A stretch of 64,000 nt of DNA from Puccinia triticina (taxonomy: Eukaryota > Basidiomycota > Pucciniomycetes > Pucciniales > Pucciniaceae): NCBI RefSeq assembly GCF_026914185.1, contig NC_070562.1, forward strand, positions 6,324,001 through 6,388,000, given 5' to 3'. Shown piece after piece: positions 11,611 to 22,111 of this stretch. A program made the translations under genes and the position numbers. The notes under the pieces are model-generated. The model did no database searches, had not been told where the DNA came from, and saw only the letters and a program-made list of their open reading frames with translations. Every line of letters begins with the position of its first letter. The first letter of the stretch is position 1.

Positions 11611-12952
11611 TATGCATTATGCATATATGTACACTATGAGCGCGGGCTTGAGCTCTAGGCAACAGAGCACGCCGGCTTGGGTGCGCCACGCAACAAATAA
11701 AGCCATCTTTTAAGCTATACACAACTCCTCAGTTACGTCACTGTAAATGGGTGAAAACATATGTACTTATATATATATATGCATACAAGTGCATCCACGC
11801 AGGGCGTGATGCACTTGCGTAAACTTTGAAGTTTAGTTTACACAAGGAAGGGGTAATAATTAGGGGTACGTGTAAGTGAGGTACCCTAGGTTATTTTACC
11901 CGTAGAATCAGAATCTTCTATAATATTTTACTTATTAATTACATAAAGCTGAGTAATTAATTATTTATATATGTTTTTAATGTTTTTGCGTAGTTTTACA
12001 TATGTAGGAGTAATAATGTCTCTTTCATATGTAACACTACTTTTTATGGTTTTATTTGTATTATTTCTATGTCACGGTGGCTCTGCCATAGTAGCCAGCT
12101 GACAAGTCGGCACAAGGCCCAAGATGGAAAATTTTTGAGTTATTTAGTGGGCACAAGGCCAAACATTGAATAATTCAAGAGCTATGTACCAAGTTCAAGA
12201 ATGGATGCAAAAATGGCCTTCCCCTGAGGGAAAAATATTGGTAAGGGTACAAGTCCTGCTCCAGCTGGACTTGATTGAATTTGAGTTGGTATGTACTGGA
12301 GGACTTCCTGTGCAATCTGGGACCCCCAAAGATGTTGGTTTAGACCCAAAAAGTCTAGATTTTCTCAGGGAAATCTGGCTTTTTGGGCTCTAGATCACTT
12401 CTGGAAGACCTGCAGATCTCAATGGGAATTCAACTACTGGAGGACTTCCCATTGGTATTTAGAGAGCTCTAGATGCCCCTCTAACTCCTAAATTAAGACC
12501 TCTACCAAATCAACAATCAGTGCACATGAAAGTCATGAGCTGTAGGGTTAGGAAATTTCCCTTCTACCAAAAATCAAGAGTCTGGGTTTGTAAACTGAGA
12601 TCTGGGAGGCTCCCAGACTCAACAGGAAGTCCTCCACTATGTAGATCTTCTGGTGGGGTATGTCAACTTTTTCAGCTGCAATACCCATCTACAATTTACA
12701 AGCCTCTTGAGTTTTTACAAGTCTTTCTTACTTTGAAAGGAATAGTAGAGTTGGCTTCCAAACTTTTATTGACAGAAGAAAAAAATACAATTCAAAGCCA
12801 CTTTGGTGTCACAGGGGATGTAGGAATGCTTCAAGTCGACCAGATGAACTCTGCAATCGTTGTACATCACACTGGCAGGTGTTTCTGGCATTTATCTGAT
12901 CTTCTTAGCAACCCTCCTTGGGGGATTACAATGTGGGTTTTCTTTTATTCTT

Positions 12953-14069
12953 TCAAGCTTCCCAGAATACAGGTAATTGATTACCAGGAATAAAAACCCT
13001 CTCGACTTTGTCTTCGGTAATGATCGCCATTCGAATCGTCCCCCCCGAACTTCCATCTCGAGACATCGCCAAGGCCAATGCTACAAAACAAGCATGATTT
13101 TCCCCGAAAGAAATGAAAAGCGAGATAAGTCAAGTTGGATCGAATTGAGAGGATTGTAAGCAACGGACCGTTCTTGACAAATGCAATGGTTTCCTCTTTC
13201 GTCCAACCGGCACGGTAGTTTGAATCACAGTATCCGTAAATGTAAGTGGATCCACTTCCGCCAATTGCCCATGGCTGCTGGAAGAGGCCTCCTCCTAGCG
13301 GGACTACGTTCGATCAAGGCAACAGAAAGAGGTTTAGTGATCCATGTCCGAGTGATGTGACATGTCAGAGCGATTTACTGTTATAAACCGATCCTTTCTT
13401 CGTCTGAGCATCCCATCCAGCCACTATGATCCCTGCCGACAAATTATCCTTGTTTGCTAGGCGCGTTGATGTGTGGAATTTCGTTCAGTTCGTCAAACCT
13501 CTATCTCGAACACTATTCGCCTTGATTTCATTCTGTTTTTTTTTTTTTTGAAAAAAAGACTGACTAACAGTAGCAGATCTGCTCAAATATTGTACCAACT
13601 GTATGGACCGAGGGAGCGTGTCCATGCTGAGCACTGATGACTTGGAAACAGGACTTAAGTCAGTGGCTTGTTTGAGATCCGTATGATCATAGGGACAGTA
13701 TTGAGACTCCTAAATTTTACTGACGTGTACATCTGACAGTAAAGATGGACGTAGTCGGCGACCGCTTGAGTATCAGCGGCAGAACCAGACCGACAACAGT
13801 ATACGCGATCGTGGATGTGGGTGAGCTTGTCGGTGACTCGATTGGCCTGTGAGTTTCCCAGCGCAAGTTTTCGGTTTTTTTTTGTTCTCAGCATTCATGA
13901 ACATCTGACAGTTCAAGAGATAAAATGGTAGACTGACAATGTAGCTACCGGAGGTTGTTCGACTATCTGCCCCGATCACCACTCCGCCCTCAAAAGCGAC
14001 TGCCATGATGGATGTGCCGAGGTTAAGCTCACCAGACTTGAGCCGGTTGATGTCGAGGTCGTGTTCCAT
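12953..14069 (-). CDS. PRE3: 20S proteasome subunit beta-1 (caspase-like)
   Basis: Six minus-strand exons: 14069-13938, 13846-13738, 13640-13569, 13456-13379, 13303-13169, 13080-12953. They join to 217 aa, close to the yeast subunit. The precursor starts [18 protein letters not shown]; cleavage after Gly18 exposes the catalytic Thr19. In mature numbering the catalytic set is visible: Thr1, Asp17 (GADSRTT), Lys33 (VTDKLT), and Arg45 ([11 protein letters not shown]), the residue that gives beta-1 its preference for cutting after acidic residues. [11 protein letters not shown] and [12 protein letters not shown] follow. The protein assembles in the inner beta ring of the 20S core in cytosol and nucleus. 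Several introns use GTCAG, GTTAG or GTCCG donors; boundaries were fixed by conservation. The end reads PVFWEA-stop. No damage is seen. It is divergently paired with RPN12. Confidence 0.95.
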
Positions 14070-14354
14070 CTTTGAGAGCTTATGAGGTTCGAAGACTGGG
14101 ATGTCTGGGAGCACAAGGAGCAGAGGTGTTCTTGAGATGCTCAACTTCGGCGAAGTGATGTCAATTGGATCACTGCTCCCTCGTTACAACCATCTCTTAC
14201 GCAGCCCGGGGTCATGCCTATGCTTCAACCGGGGGACTGACGACGGCGAGCCCCGATGACGACAACTGATCCGATCCGGCCCTGCACCCAAGTAAACCTC
14301 CAACTTGTTCCTTGGCCACATCCATTAACACAGTCAAATCGAAATTTTATCACC
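14070..14354. promoter_or_regulatory. shared divergent promoter of PRE3 and RPN12
   Basis: Only 285 bp separates the two start codons, so both proteasome genes must be driven from this interval or from each other's 5' ends. No TATA box is seen, nor a copy of the yeast proteasome element GGTGGCAAA. A near-palindrome ACTTCGGCGAAGT lies at about 14143-14155 and is a candidate control site by position only. Confidence 0.7.
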
Positions 14355-15734
14355 ATGAAGCTCACTCCAGACGCCGAAAGAATGTACACACAACTCCAGC
14401 AACAGTTTCGGGCACCGGGCGGAAAGGATCCGGCGATTGCTCAGCTGCTTCTTAAGCTCAAGGTCCGAATCTGCTTACCTTCCTCATCGTATATATTTTG
14501 TTTGGTTGGAAAACTTACCTGAGCCGTTGGATTTATTCATCTTTCTTTTCAAAAAATAAATGAATAAATAATAGCTCGCGCTTGCCCAAAGCTCATTGTT
14601 GATGCCGTCCCTCGCCGATAAGAACGCGATCGATCCAGAATCACTTGCCAAAGCGCGTAAGTTCGATGTTTTAATGTCAAAACTGTTTATCGGCTATTGG
14701 TAACCATGATTGATTCGATGTATTCCTGTTTTTCAGGTGATATTCTCGAGATCGGAGCCTTCTACTCAGTAAGAACTCAGGACATCCCAGCGTTTGAGCG
14801 TTACATCTCCCAACTAGGGTCGTACTATAACGATTACAGGTATTCCGACCTGATCTATGAGGATCTCTAATCTCAATCATCGTCATCATCATCTGACGTT
14901 TTTCTTTTGATTGAGATCAGCTCACTGTTACCTGCCTCGCAACGGCGCTATCCTCTCGTGGGTCTCGACTTACTAAGATTACTATCTCAAAACAAAATCG
15001 CCCAGTTTCACACCGTTTTAGAAGGATTAGTAAAAGAACACGGCCAAAAAAACATCGATATTCGTTTTGAGTGACACTTCCCCTTTGTCCAAGAAATTCA
15101 GAAAACTCTAATCAGTCGAACTAACTCGGAACTTGTTGCCGTTACTTTTACTGTTTTGGACATTTTATAGTTCACACAAATCAGTATATTTCTCATCCAG
15201 TCAACTTGGAGCGATGGTTGATGGAGGGAAGTTACTCAAAGGTCTGGGGAGCCAGATCACAAATGCCGATGGAGGAATATCGTTACTTCGTTGACCTGCT
15301 TGTCGATACGATTCGGTCGGTTTCTTTTCGAAAACTTTTTGCTTATGATCTCTGGGCTGATTTTTCCGTTGCCCATCTGATGTTGTAGGAACGAGATTGC
15401 TTCTTGTCAAGAGAAGGCTTATAATTCTCTCCCCCTGAACGATGCGGGAACTCTGCTATTTTTCAAGACCCCTGGAGAAGTAATTGAGTTTGCACAGCAA
15501 GTTGAGTTGATTCCCCACTTTGCTGTGACAGATTGCTTTCCTTTTTTTGTTGGATATGATGATATGAACCTGACAAAATCGCCACGATTTGTTTAGCGAA
15601 AATGGTTTGTTGATCCGCAATCGCAAACCATCCACTTCCCAGCCGAAAACAATGCTACCAAACATGAGCTGGCCAAAGAAAAGATCATTGAAACCACTCT
15701 TGGTTACGCCAAAGAACTAGAAACTATTGTATGA
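14355..15734 (+). CDS. RPN12: 26S proteasome regulatory lid subunit Rpn12
   Basis: Seven exons: 14355-14462, 14575-14656, 14737-14839, 14921-15063, 15171-15315, 15389-15500, 15597-15734, joining to 276 aa (yeast 274). Rpn12 (PSMD8 in humans) is a PCI-domain lid subunit of the 19S regulatory particle. Family segments: RDILEIGAFYSVRTQDIPAF, then YPLVGLDLLRLLSQNKIAQF, HTNQYISHPVNLERWLMEGS, YFVDLLVDTIRNEIASCQEK, and the C-terminal KIIETTLGYAKELETIV, which corresponds to the VIEYARQLEMIV-type ending of the family. The exon 4 donor is the least certain: GTTTTG at 15064 is needed to keep the conserved HTNQYISHPV frame. Introns are 73-112 nt. No damage is seen. Head-to-head with PRE3, so two proteasome parts are probably co-expressed. 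Confidence 0.94.
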
Positions 15735-15916
15735 TTATCAAGAAACCGCAATACAGTCCATTTTCCGGTTGTAAATGGGCCGGTCGGTTGACCCGCAGTT
15801 GACCCAAAACCCGTCAGGTGGAGCACAATCCCCATGTTTCAGAGTCTGAGGAACTGGCCCGCCTGGGGTGCCTTGCAAAGTGAGCCTCTAAAGAGGGGCT
15901 TGTAACTAAATGTGAA

Positions 15917-16061
15917 CTTAGTAGCACTGTTCACGTAAGAAATCTATGACCATGTGAGAGATATACATCAGCATACTTTCCCAGCCAAATTGGCTGGCAC
16001 AATGGGATAAACTTTATTTCAATCTTGCTGATGTTTAGCTTACATGAACAGTGCTAGTAAG
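15917..16061. mobile_element. 145-bp TIR element (MITE)
   Basis: The ends are 23-bp imperfect inverted repeats: CTTA(G/C)TAGCACTGTTCA followed by (C/T)GTAAG. The interior is AT-rich and non-coding. The right end abuts an AAGTCCCTC motif. No clear target duplication could be set. Confidence 0.65.
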
Positions 16062-16209
16062 TCCCTCAATTGGCGGCGCAGGAGGGCAGGGAAAGCTGAA
16101 TCCAGTATTTTCACATTTCATATTGCTCGGAGTAAAATTGCATGCTACACAGGTTTTCTTAGCTTTGACACAGTTTGATACTTGAAGAATAGAAATTTTA
16201 TTTCAATTC

Positions 16210-16400
16210 AATTTTATGTTGCGGTCATAAGCACTTAATAGGTTGGAGCAGCCCAATACTGGTTGGGTTTTTCCATGACCCAAACCCAACCCAACCCAAC
16301 CCAACCAACCTAGAATGGCATCACTGGGTTTGGGCAGCAAATTTTGCAATCTTCTGCGACCCAACCCAACCCAAAATAAAGGTTGGGTTGGGTTTAGCGT
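16210..16400. repeat. CCCAA-rich inverted repeat block
   Basis: Runs of CCCAACC/GGTTGGG repeat about a dozen times, with CCCAATACTGGTTGGG on the left and AAAGGTTGGGTTGGG on the right. It is not the fungal telomere repeat TTAGGG. Confidence 0.6.
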
Positions 16401-16742
16401 TGAATCTAGCCCAGTTTGCGCATCATGATCATCAGTTCTGTGCACTGCACTTGACACACGCTGAGCATCACATGACTCACTCCAACCCTAAATGCTCCAT
16501 TATGTACTGCAACCGGAACATTGCTTCTCTTCTCAATGTTCTCAATCCTTTTGTCCCTCAAATCTGATACTCCACAATTCCTCAACGTTCATCAAGATAA
16601 CTCACTATAGAACACTCTGCCCTCACATCAAGACTCAACAAAGCTTTAACTTGGACCATCTTTGCAGCTTCTCAACTTGGTGAGAACTGCACTTCCATTT
16701 CCAATTGCTCTCACTTTGGCAAACCTCAACACTAACCTGTCT

Positions 16743-16854
16743 CACCAGGAAAGAACAATGATCACTTGCCTTCAACTGACATGAAATGGTAAAAAGGCCC
16801 CTTTGTACTTTGCTGTGTCACCTGCACACAAGTGATCATTGTTTTTTCCTGGTT
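16743..16854. mobile_element. 112-bp MITE, copy 1
   Basis: Starts CACCAGGAAAGAACAATGAT and ends with the inverted sequence ATCATTGTTTTTTCCTGGTT. It is flanked by TCT at 16740-16742 and 16855-16857, a 3-bp target duplication. A second copy of exactly the same length lies at 43800-43911. Confidence 0.85.
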
Positions 16855-17307
16855 TCTTCTGTTTTAGCTCTCCTGCCCCTGGTCTTAGATCATTGTTGCT
16901 CTTATCCTTATACTCTTTTATTTGATTACCTATTTCTCAGGGTTTGTTTCTCATCTTTCCTTTTGTTCATATCTTCAACACTCAACTAACCCCACCAATC
17001 CTCATCCAGAACTTTATCTACAGCTCATAGTGTCCTTGCCTATAGTTGTCCATCTTTCACACTTCCATTATTTCTATAGAGTTGTTTTTCATGTCTTGTT
17101 CATTGACCTTCTCAAAATTCCTCTTCAAATAATTTTACTTACATTATCTTCTATAGTTCTGGTCTTATCTCTTACAGAAATTTAGCCTAGGTTTCATGTT
17201 TAGGCACTGTTTTTTGGCCCAAACCTGACCCATTTATACCCTGAACTCCAGCCACCAGCTACGCTGGTAGAGGGTGCAGTAATGAGAAACGTTCAGTGCT
17301 GGGTCTA

Positions 17308-18159
17308 TGTGAGCCTGTGTCTCTAAATTGAAAACAGGACACAAGGAAAAAAGGGTGGGCACTGCCTGTATTTCTTGGGATAAAGAACTATAAACAGAAA
17401 GAAGGGAAGAGAGAAAGAGAAAGATATGATCAGAAGGTGGTCTATCTGCTCTTTGTAAGAGGATCCTCAAATTCAACTAGAACAACCTGGGAAGGTTTCA
17501 AGGACAGCTGTGCCAGAACAAAAAGGGCTAAAGCCCCCGCGCGCAGCAGGAGACGGTGGGGGGACACAGAATAGTAAACTAATCTGCTCTGATTTTTAGA
17601 CTAAGTCTAGGATTAACATAGTAACCTTGATCTTGAGAGGTTTTGAGTTGAAAAGAGATGAAGAAGAAGCAATAAAGAGACACAGAGTTCACTCTGTGAT
17701 AACCAATTTTCAGTTAAAGACTATACTTACTGTCAATATCCTAGGTCCCTGTGAAGGTATGTGTACTGGGAGTGTGGTATCCTCTTTGGTAGTGATCCTG
17801 GGTTATCTGGGGTCTGGTTCTGTTTGTCTGAAGTCTGTGTATCCTCCTGATCCAAGGGGGATCCTGACTTCAAAAATTTTAACAGTTTGCTTATGTAGTT
17901 ACATATTTACATGTGGTTGGCACGCCTTGTAGCGCTTACTTGTCACAGCTGCGCATGCACTCCACAACTCAAGAACTCAGGGAAGAAGTAGAGGTAAAAA
18001 GAAGTTGTAGGCTGTAATTAGGGTTAAAATTGCATGGGGAAACAGAATCTGAACTCTGAACAAGGATATTTCTTATGATGGAAAAGATATGAAGTAATTC
18101 ACATATGAAAAGGTAAAAATGCAGACTTTAGGTCAGCTGCACTGACTCTAAGGCTGACA
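17308..18159 (-). mobile_element. solo LTR of the Ty3/gypsy family, diverged
   Basis: Aligns along its whole 852 bp with the LTRs at 45435 and 53871, in the same orientation; it starts TGTGAGCCTGTGTCTC and ends GACTCTAAGGCTGACA. Flanks GTCTA and GCCTA are a 4/5 target duplication. There is no internal region, so it arose by LTR-LTR recombination. It has many substitutions and small indels and is older than the full element. Confidence 0.88.
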
Positions 18160-18361
18160 GCCTACCTGCATGGGTGGTGGATGGCGGTGTGCAGGGATTG
18201 TTCTGAACGGTGAAAGGCACCCCCCAACAGATTGGAAATGATGATCTCTAGGCCACAGGCTGCATCCTCTGATTACTTTTTTTAAAATATTTTTTTGTTG
18301 GATCACTGGGAGCTGTCTGCCTAGAAGGACATTCAGAGGACTACAGCCCCAGCATCATGTG

Positions 18362-19045
18362 ACCCCTGTATAACATTGTTACACAACATGTAACCCCCGT
18401 ACAACATATTTCTGCAACAGATAAATGACATGTAAATATTTCAGCAACAAGTAACCCCATGTAAAATTTACAACAAGTAATCCATGTATCAACCTTGTGC
18501 AACATGCAACATTTTCCCACAGCATGCTATCCCCTTGTAACATGTTTCTGCAACATGCTGTTGAACCAGAACTGGGAAACTCCCCCAAGGGGGAACTGAT
18601 GTTGTCATGGTGTAAGGTATTTGTAGGGCCTATGTACATGTAATTGGGTTGGTGAGAGAATATACATAAGAAAATGCTAGAACTATGCAAATAACTATAT
18701 TTATAGAGTATGTGTTTGTAGTATGTAATGGTGAGAAATATGTGACAGCTTGTAAACCCATAGTCCCGCCACAACACATGCAACCCCCATGTAAGTTGTT
18801 CCCGCAACTTGCAACCCCCAAGTACCCCACATGAATGTCCTGCACCATGTAGCCCCCATGCAAGAAGTTTAAAAACAGTGTAACCGGTGTATAGCATGTA
18901 ACATGTATGCACCACCTGTGACATGCACAAGCACCATGTAAACCGTAAGCAACATGTACACACAGGCACCATTCAACATGTAACCCAACATGTAACATGT
19001 CCACACCATGTAACATGTCACCCCAGCAGTAACACCCCCCATGTA
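18362..19045. repeat. degenerate ACATGTAAC-rich repeat
   Basis: The nonamer ACATGTAAC, often extended as AACATGTAACCCCC, and close variants (GCAACATG, ACAAGTAACC) recur over about 680 bp at irregular spacing. It looks like an old, decayed minisatellite. Frames open on the minus strand (Cys/His/Thr-rich) are repeat translations. Confidence 0.6.
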
Positions 19046-19844
19046 CCAATTTGTTAGGTTAAGTTAACAAAGTGAGTGCACTGCCATTAGAGAAAAAGGC
19101 TGGGAGGAAATTGCTGTACAAAATGCAAACTTCAAAAAAAGCCTGTAAAAACTGGATCATTGGAAAACAGAGATTCAGGTGTAGAGTAAAGCAGCAAACC
19201 ACTGTTGGCTGGGGAAGGCGTATGGAGCTGGCCAAGAAACGGTCACAGCCATGTAAAACAGCTTCAGGGAGTTGTTTTCCCAATTTTTGGGAGTCATTTT
19301 TCCATGCCTCTTTTTTGAGGATTTGAATATTGCCATAAACTTCTACACATTTTTTCAAGTATCAAGCCATCTTTGGAAGTCCCCATAACCACTGGGAGCA
19401 GCCCACACTGATTTAACCAGAAAACCAGGTGAGCTCAAAATTCAGATTCAAAGAGGGGAGTTTTTACAAAAAACAGATTTTACCACTAAATTCTAAGCCC
19501 TTCAAAGTTTTGGGAATATTTTTAGAATTTTTGAAAAAAAAAAACTTCAAAACAAGCTGAGAAAAATAATTTGACAAACTACATCTAATTGCGGTCCAAA
19601 ACCGTGTGTGATGCACAGTCCCTGGTGTTGAGGTTTCACTTGAGGACTGAGGGATTGAGAGGCGAGGAGGAGGGGTTGAAAGATGAGCTTTGCTGAAGGT
19701 TGTTGGCTCAGGTGGGGCTAGAGTGGTTTTGGCTCAGACTTGATGATTTTATTTCTCCTCCAAGGAGCGGACACGAACACACAACTAAATAGCCCCCTGC
19801 TCCAGATCCAGAGGGAGCCTGGACGCATGTAACACACATGACAA

Positions 19845-19955
19845 CAGGAACAGGACATGTCTGGAACTGGGACAGGAGCAGGGACAGGAACAGGAACAGG
19901 AACAAGGACAGGAACTGGAACAGGGACAGGAACAGGAACAGGAACAGGGACAGTA
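19845..19955. repeat. GGAACA/GGGACA minisatellite
   Basis: Head-to-tail hexamers GGAACA, GGGACA and GGAACT fill about 110 bp, giving a minus-strand Ser/Cys/Pro frame that is not a gene. Confidence 0.85.
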
Positions 19956-20314
19956 AAATGAAAAATTAGAAAGAGAGCGGACTAAAAAGCTCAGATTCTG
20001 ACACCTGGGCCCCCGCAAACCACCAAACTTAGCTAAGTCCCTTGATCAGAGGTGTGGGAGCGCCATTGCAAAGCAACCCTCCAAAGGAAGGACTTATGCC
20101 CTACCTTACAAAAGAGTAGGCAGCAGACATCTGTTTTCAGCCTTTTTTGCTTGTCCCAATTGAGGCTATGCAAGGACAGCTAGGGCCAAGTCAGCTGCTT
20201 CAAGAGATATCCAAGAAGCATGGCTTTCTGCTGGTATCTTTCTTTTATCTGTAACACCTGAACTTGATTTTTTTTTTTAAAAAAATAAGATCTGCAAAGT
20301 TTTGACAGGTGTAA

Positions 20315-21264
20315 TGTCAGCCTTAGAGTCAACTCATCTGACCTAAAGTCTGCCTTTTCTACCTTTTTACATATAAATTACTTCATATCTTTGTCATCTT
20401 AAGAGATAACCTTGTTTTGACTTCATATTCTGTTTCCTTATGCAATTTTAACCCTAGTTACAACTTACCATTTCTTTGTAACTCTACTCCTTCCCTGAGT
20501 TCTTGAGTTGTGGCACGCATGTGCAGTTGTGATGTGTAAGTGCTACCAGGCGCACCAAACTACATGTACATATGTAATTACATAAGAAAACTGTGAAAAT
20601 TTTTGAGGTCAGGATCCCCCTTGCCTGAGGAGGATCTACAGACTTCAGCAAACCAGAACCACACCCCCAGATAACCCAAGATCACCACCAAAGAGTTTAC
20701 AACACTCCCAGTATACCTACCGTCACAGGCGCCTAGGATATTGACAGCAAGTAACCTCTTTCACTGGACCTTGTTTATATCAGAGGTAAAACTCTGTGTC
20801 TCTTTGATTGCTCTCTCTTTTGCTTGCTTCTGCCCAATCTTTGATCACAGGTCTTCTTAAATCTTGACCTCATAACCTAAGGATTCAACTGCTTCACATC
20901 CTTCTTTTTCTGTGGTTTTTGTAAGAAACAAACCACATAGGTTTCCCTTTAAAGAACCTTGGCTATCCAGAGAGAAGTCAAAAAATTTTTGGCTGGATTA
21001 AACCTGTCTAATCCAGGAACCCTCCATTTTTCTTTGGTGAGAGGAGGCTGTAGTACTCTCCAGCACAGCTTGGCAGCACTCCCTTAAGGAGGCAGCATTG
21101 CCAGTGGAAGTTAGTACCCACCAGAATAATCTTGAATATCTGCTCAGTTCCTCTCTCTCTTTCTCTCTCTATCCAATCGTTGTATTTTCTTTATCCAAAT
21201 AAATCCAAATATTGCCCCCCCATTTTCTTGTGTCCTGCTGTCACTATAGAGACTCAGGCTCACA
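20315..21264 (+). mobile_element. solo LTR of the same Ty3/gypsy family, opposite orientation
   Basis: Starts TGTCAGCCTTAGAG and ends GACTCAGGCTCACA, the reverse complement of the LTRs at 45435 and 53871. Length 950 bp, about 100 bp longer than the young LTR because of extra sequence in the distal half. Flanks TGTAA and TGTCA are a 4/5 target duplication. Confidence 0.85.
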
Positions 21265-22111
21265 TGTCACAAGTATGGCTTTGACCAAGGCCTGTTTGAA
21301 CAATGCCCTCCCAATACCCATGACTCCTTTTTGTTTCATTAGCAATTCAAGAGAGTTTTTGGAGGGATCCAACCTCAGGCAGGTGGCAGGTGCAAGTGCT
21401 GATGTAGTTGGATAAAACTGTCTATGCAGGATTTTGATAGCCTATAGCTGAGCCAAGATATAAAGAGTTGAAAATTTTGAAAGTTTTCCCCAGCCAAATG
21501 GGATTTCTGCTGCCTACTGTTTTGCGAGGTACGGTGTAAGTCCCTCCTTCAGATGATCGAGGGACTTATGTAGCTAAGTTTGGCAAACCACGTTTTTTCG
21601 CGGGAAGCCACAATTTTTTAGTAAGGCCCTCTTTTTGATTGGCCCAACTGCTAGGCTCTGCGCACAATAGTTCAACGATCAGATGTCTCATTTTTTTCTT
21701 GCCCCCTTTCCTTATTCTTGTTTTTCCTCCCGTCAGACTGAAGCGCGGGACTGTCTGCAGGTTGCACTGCATCCACAGTTCGGAACTCGTCGAGTGGGCA
21801 GCCCTAACCCGGGCGCAGTCTCCGCAGCGGGGCTGCACCCACTTCCCCCGACCCGCCCCCTCCTCCGCTGGGCCATCCCAACCACCAACGACCTCGGCTC
21901 GGACGGGCACCGGTGTGAGCATCTCCCCCCTCGACCACAATCGCTGGTCTCCTGCCCCATGCTGAGGATGATCCGGTGCTGAACGAGATCTCTCTTGCTC
22001 TTTTTCTAGACCTCGCTGACCAGATCTCGCTGCTGGAAAACCCTTGTTGACCAAGTTCTCTAACGCCCCACTTACCTCAGCCACCTGCCCAAGCTCAGAG
22101 AACCAGACCCA
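21265..22111. promoter_or_regulatory. upstream region of the RRM gene
   Basis: Includes an AAGTCCCTC palindrome (21537-21572) and, from about 21730, a GC-rich stretch that probably contains the promoter and 5' UTR of the RRM gene. Long open frames on both strands here reflect GC-richness and are not supported as genes. No TATA box seen. Confidence 0.4.
21537..21572. repeat. TAAGTCCCTC...GAGGGACTTA palindrome
   Basis: A 10-bp perfect inverted repeat with a short loop. Related palindromes occur at 28187-28234, 29856-29892 and 31117-31161, and half-sites at 16058 and 20036. It is a dispersed short repeat. Confidence 0.65.

Larger units (their letters stand above)
10686..12952. other. intergenic, AT-rich and repetitive
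   Basis: No gene is supported. The interval includes the 22-bp tandem repeat at 11330, a dispersed segment at 11541, a TATATATATATA run near 11770, and about 800 bp (12120-12950) with short non-conserved open frames that resemble transposon debris. Confidence 0.4.
15735..16742. other. repeat-bearing intergenic region
   Basis: Holds a 145-bp TIR element and a CCCAACC-rich inverted block (both listed). No gene seen. Confidence 0.5.
18160..20314. other. repeat-rich interval, no gene
   Basis: Contains the ACATGTAAC-type degenerate repeat and the GGAACA minisatellite. Open frames here are low-complexity translations of these repeats. Confidence 0.5.

Noticed and set aside
16210..16400. Interstitial telomere repeat
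   Set aside because: The unit is GGTTGGGTT/CCCAACC, not TTAGGG.
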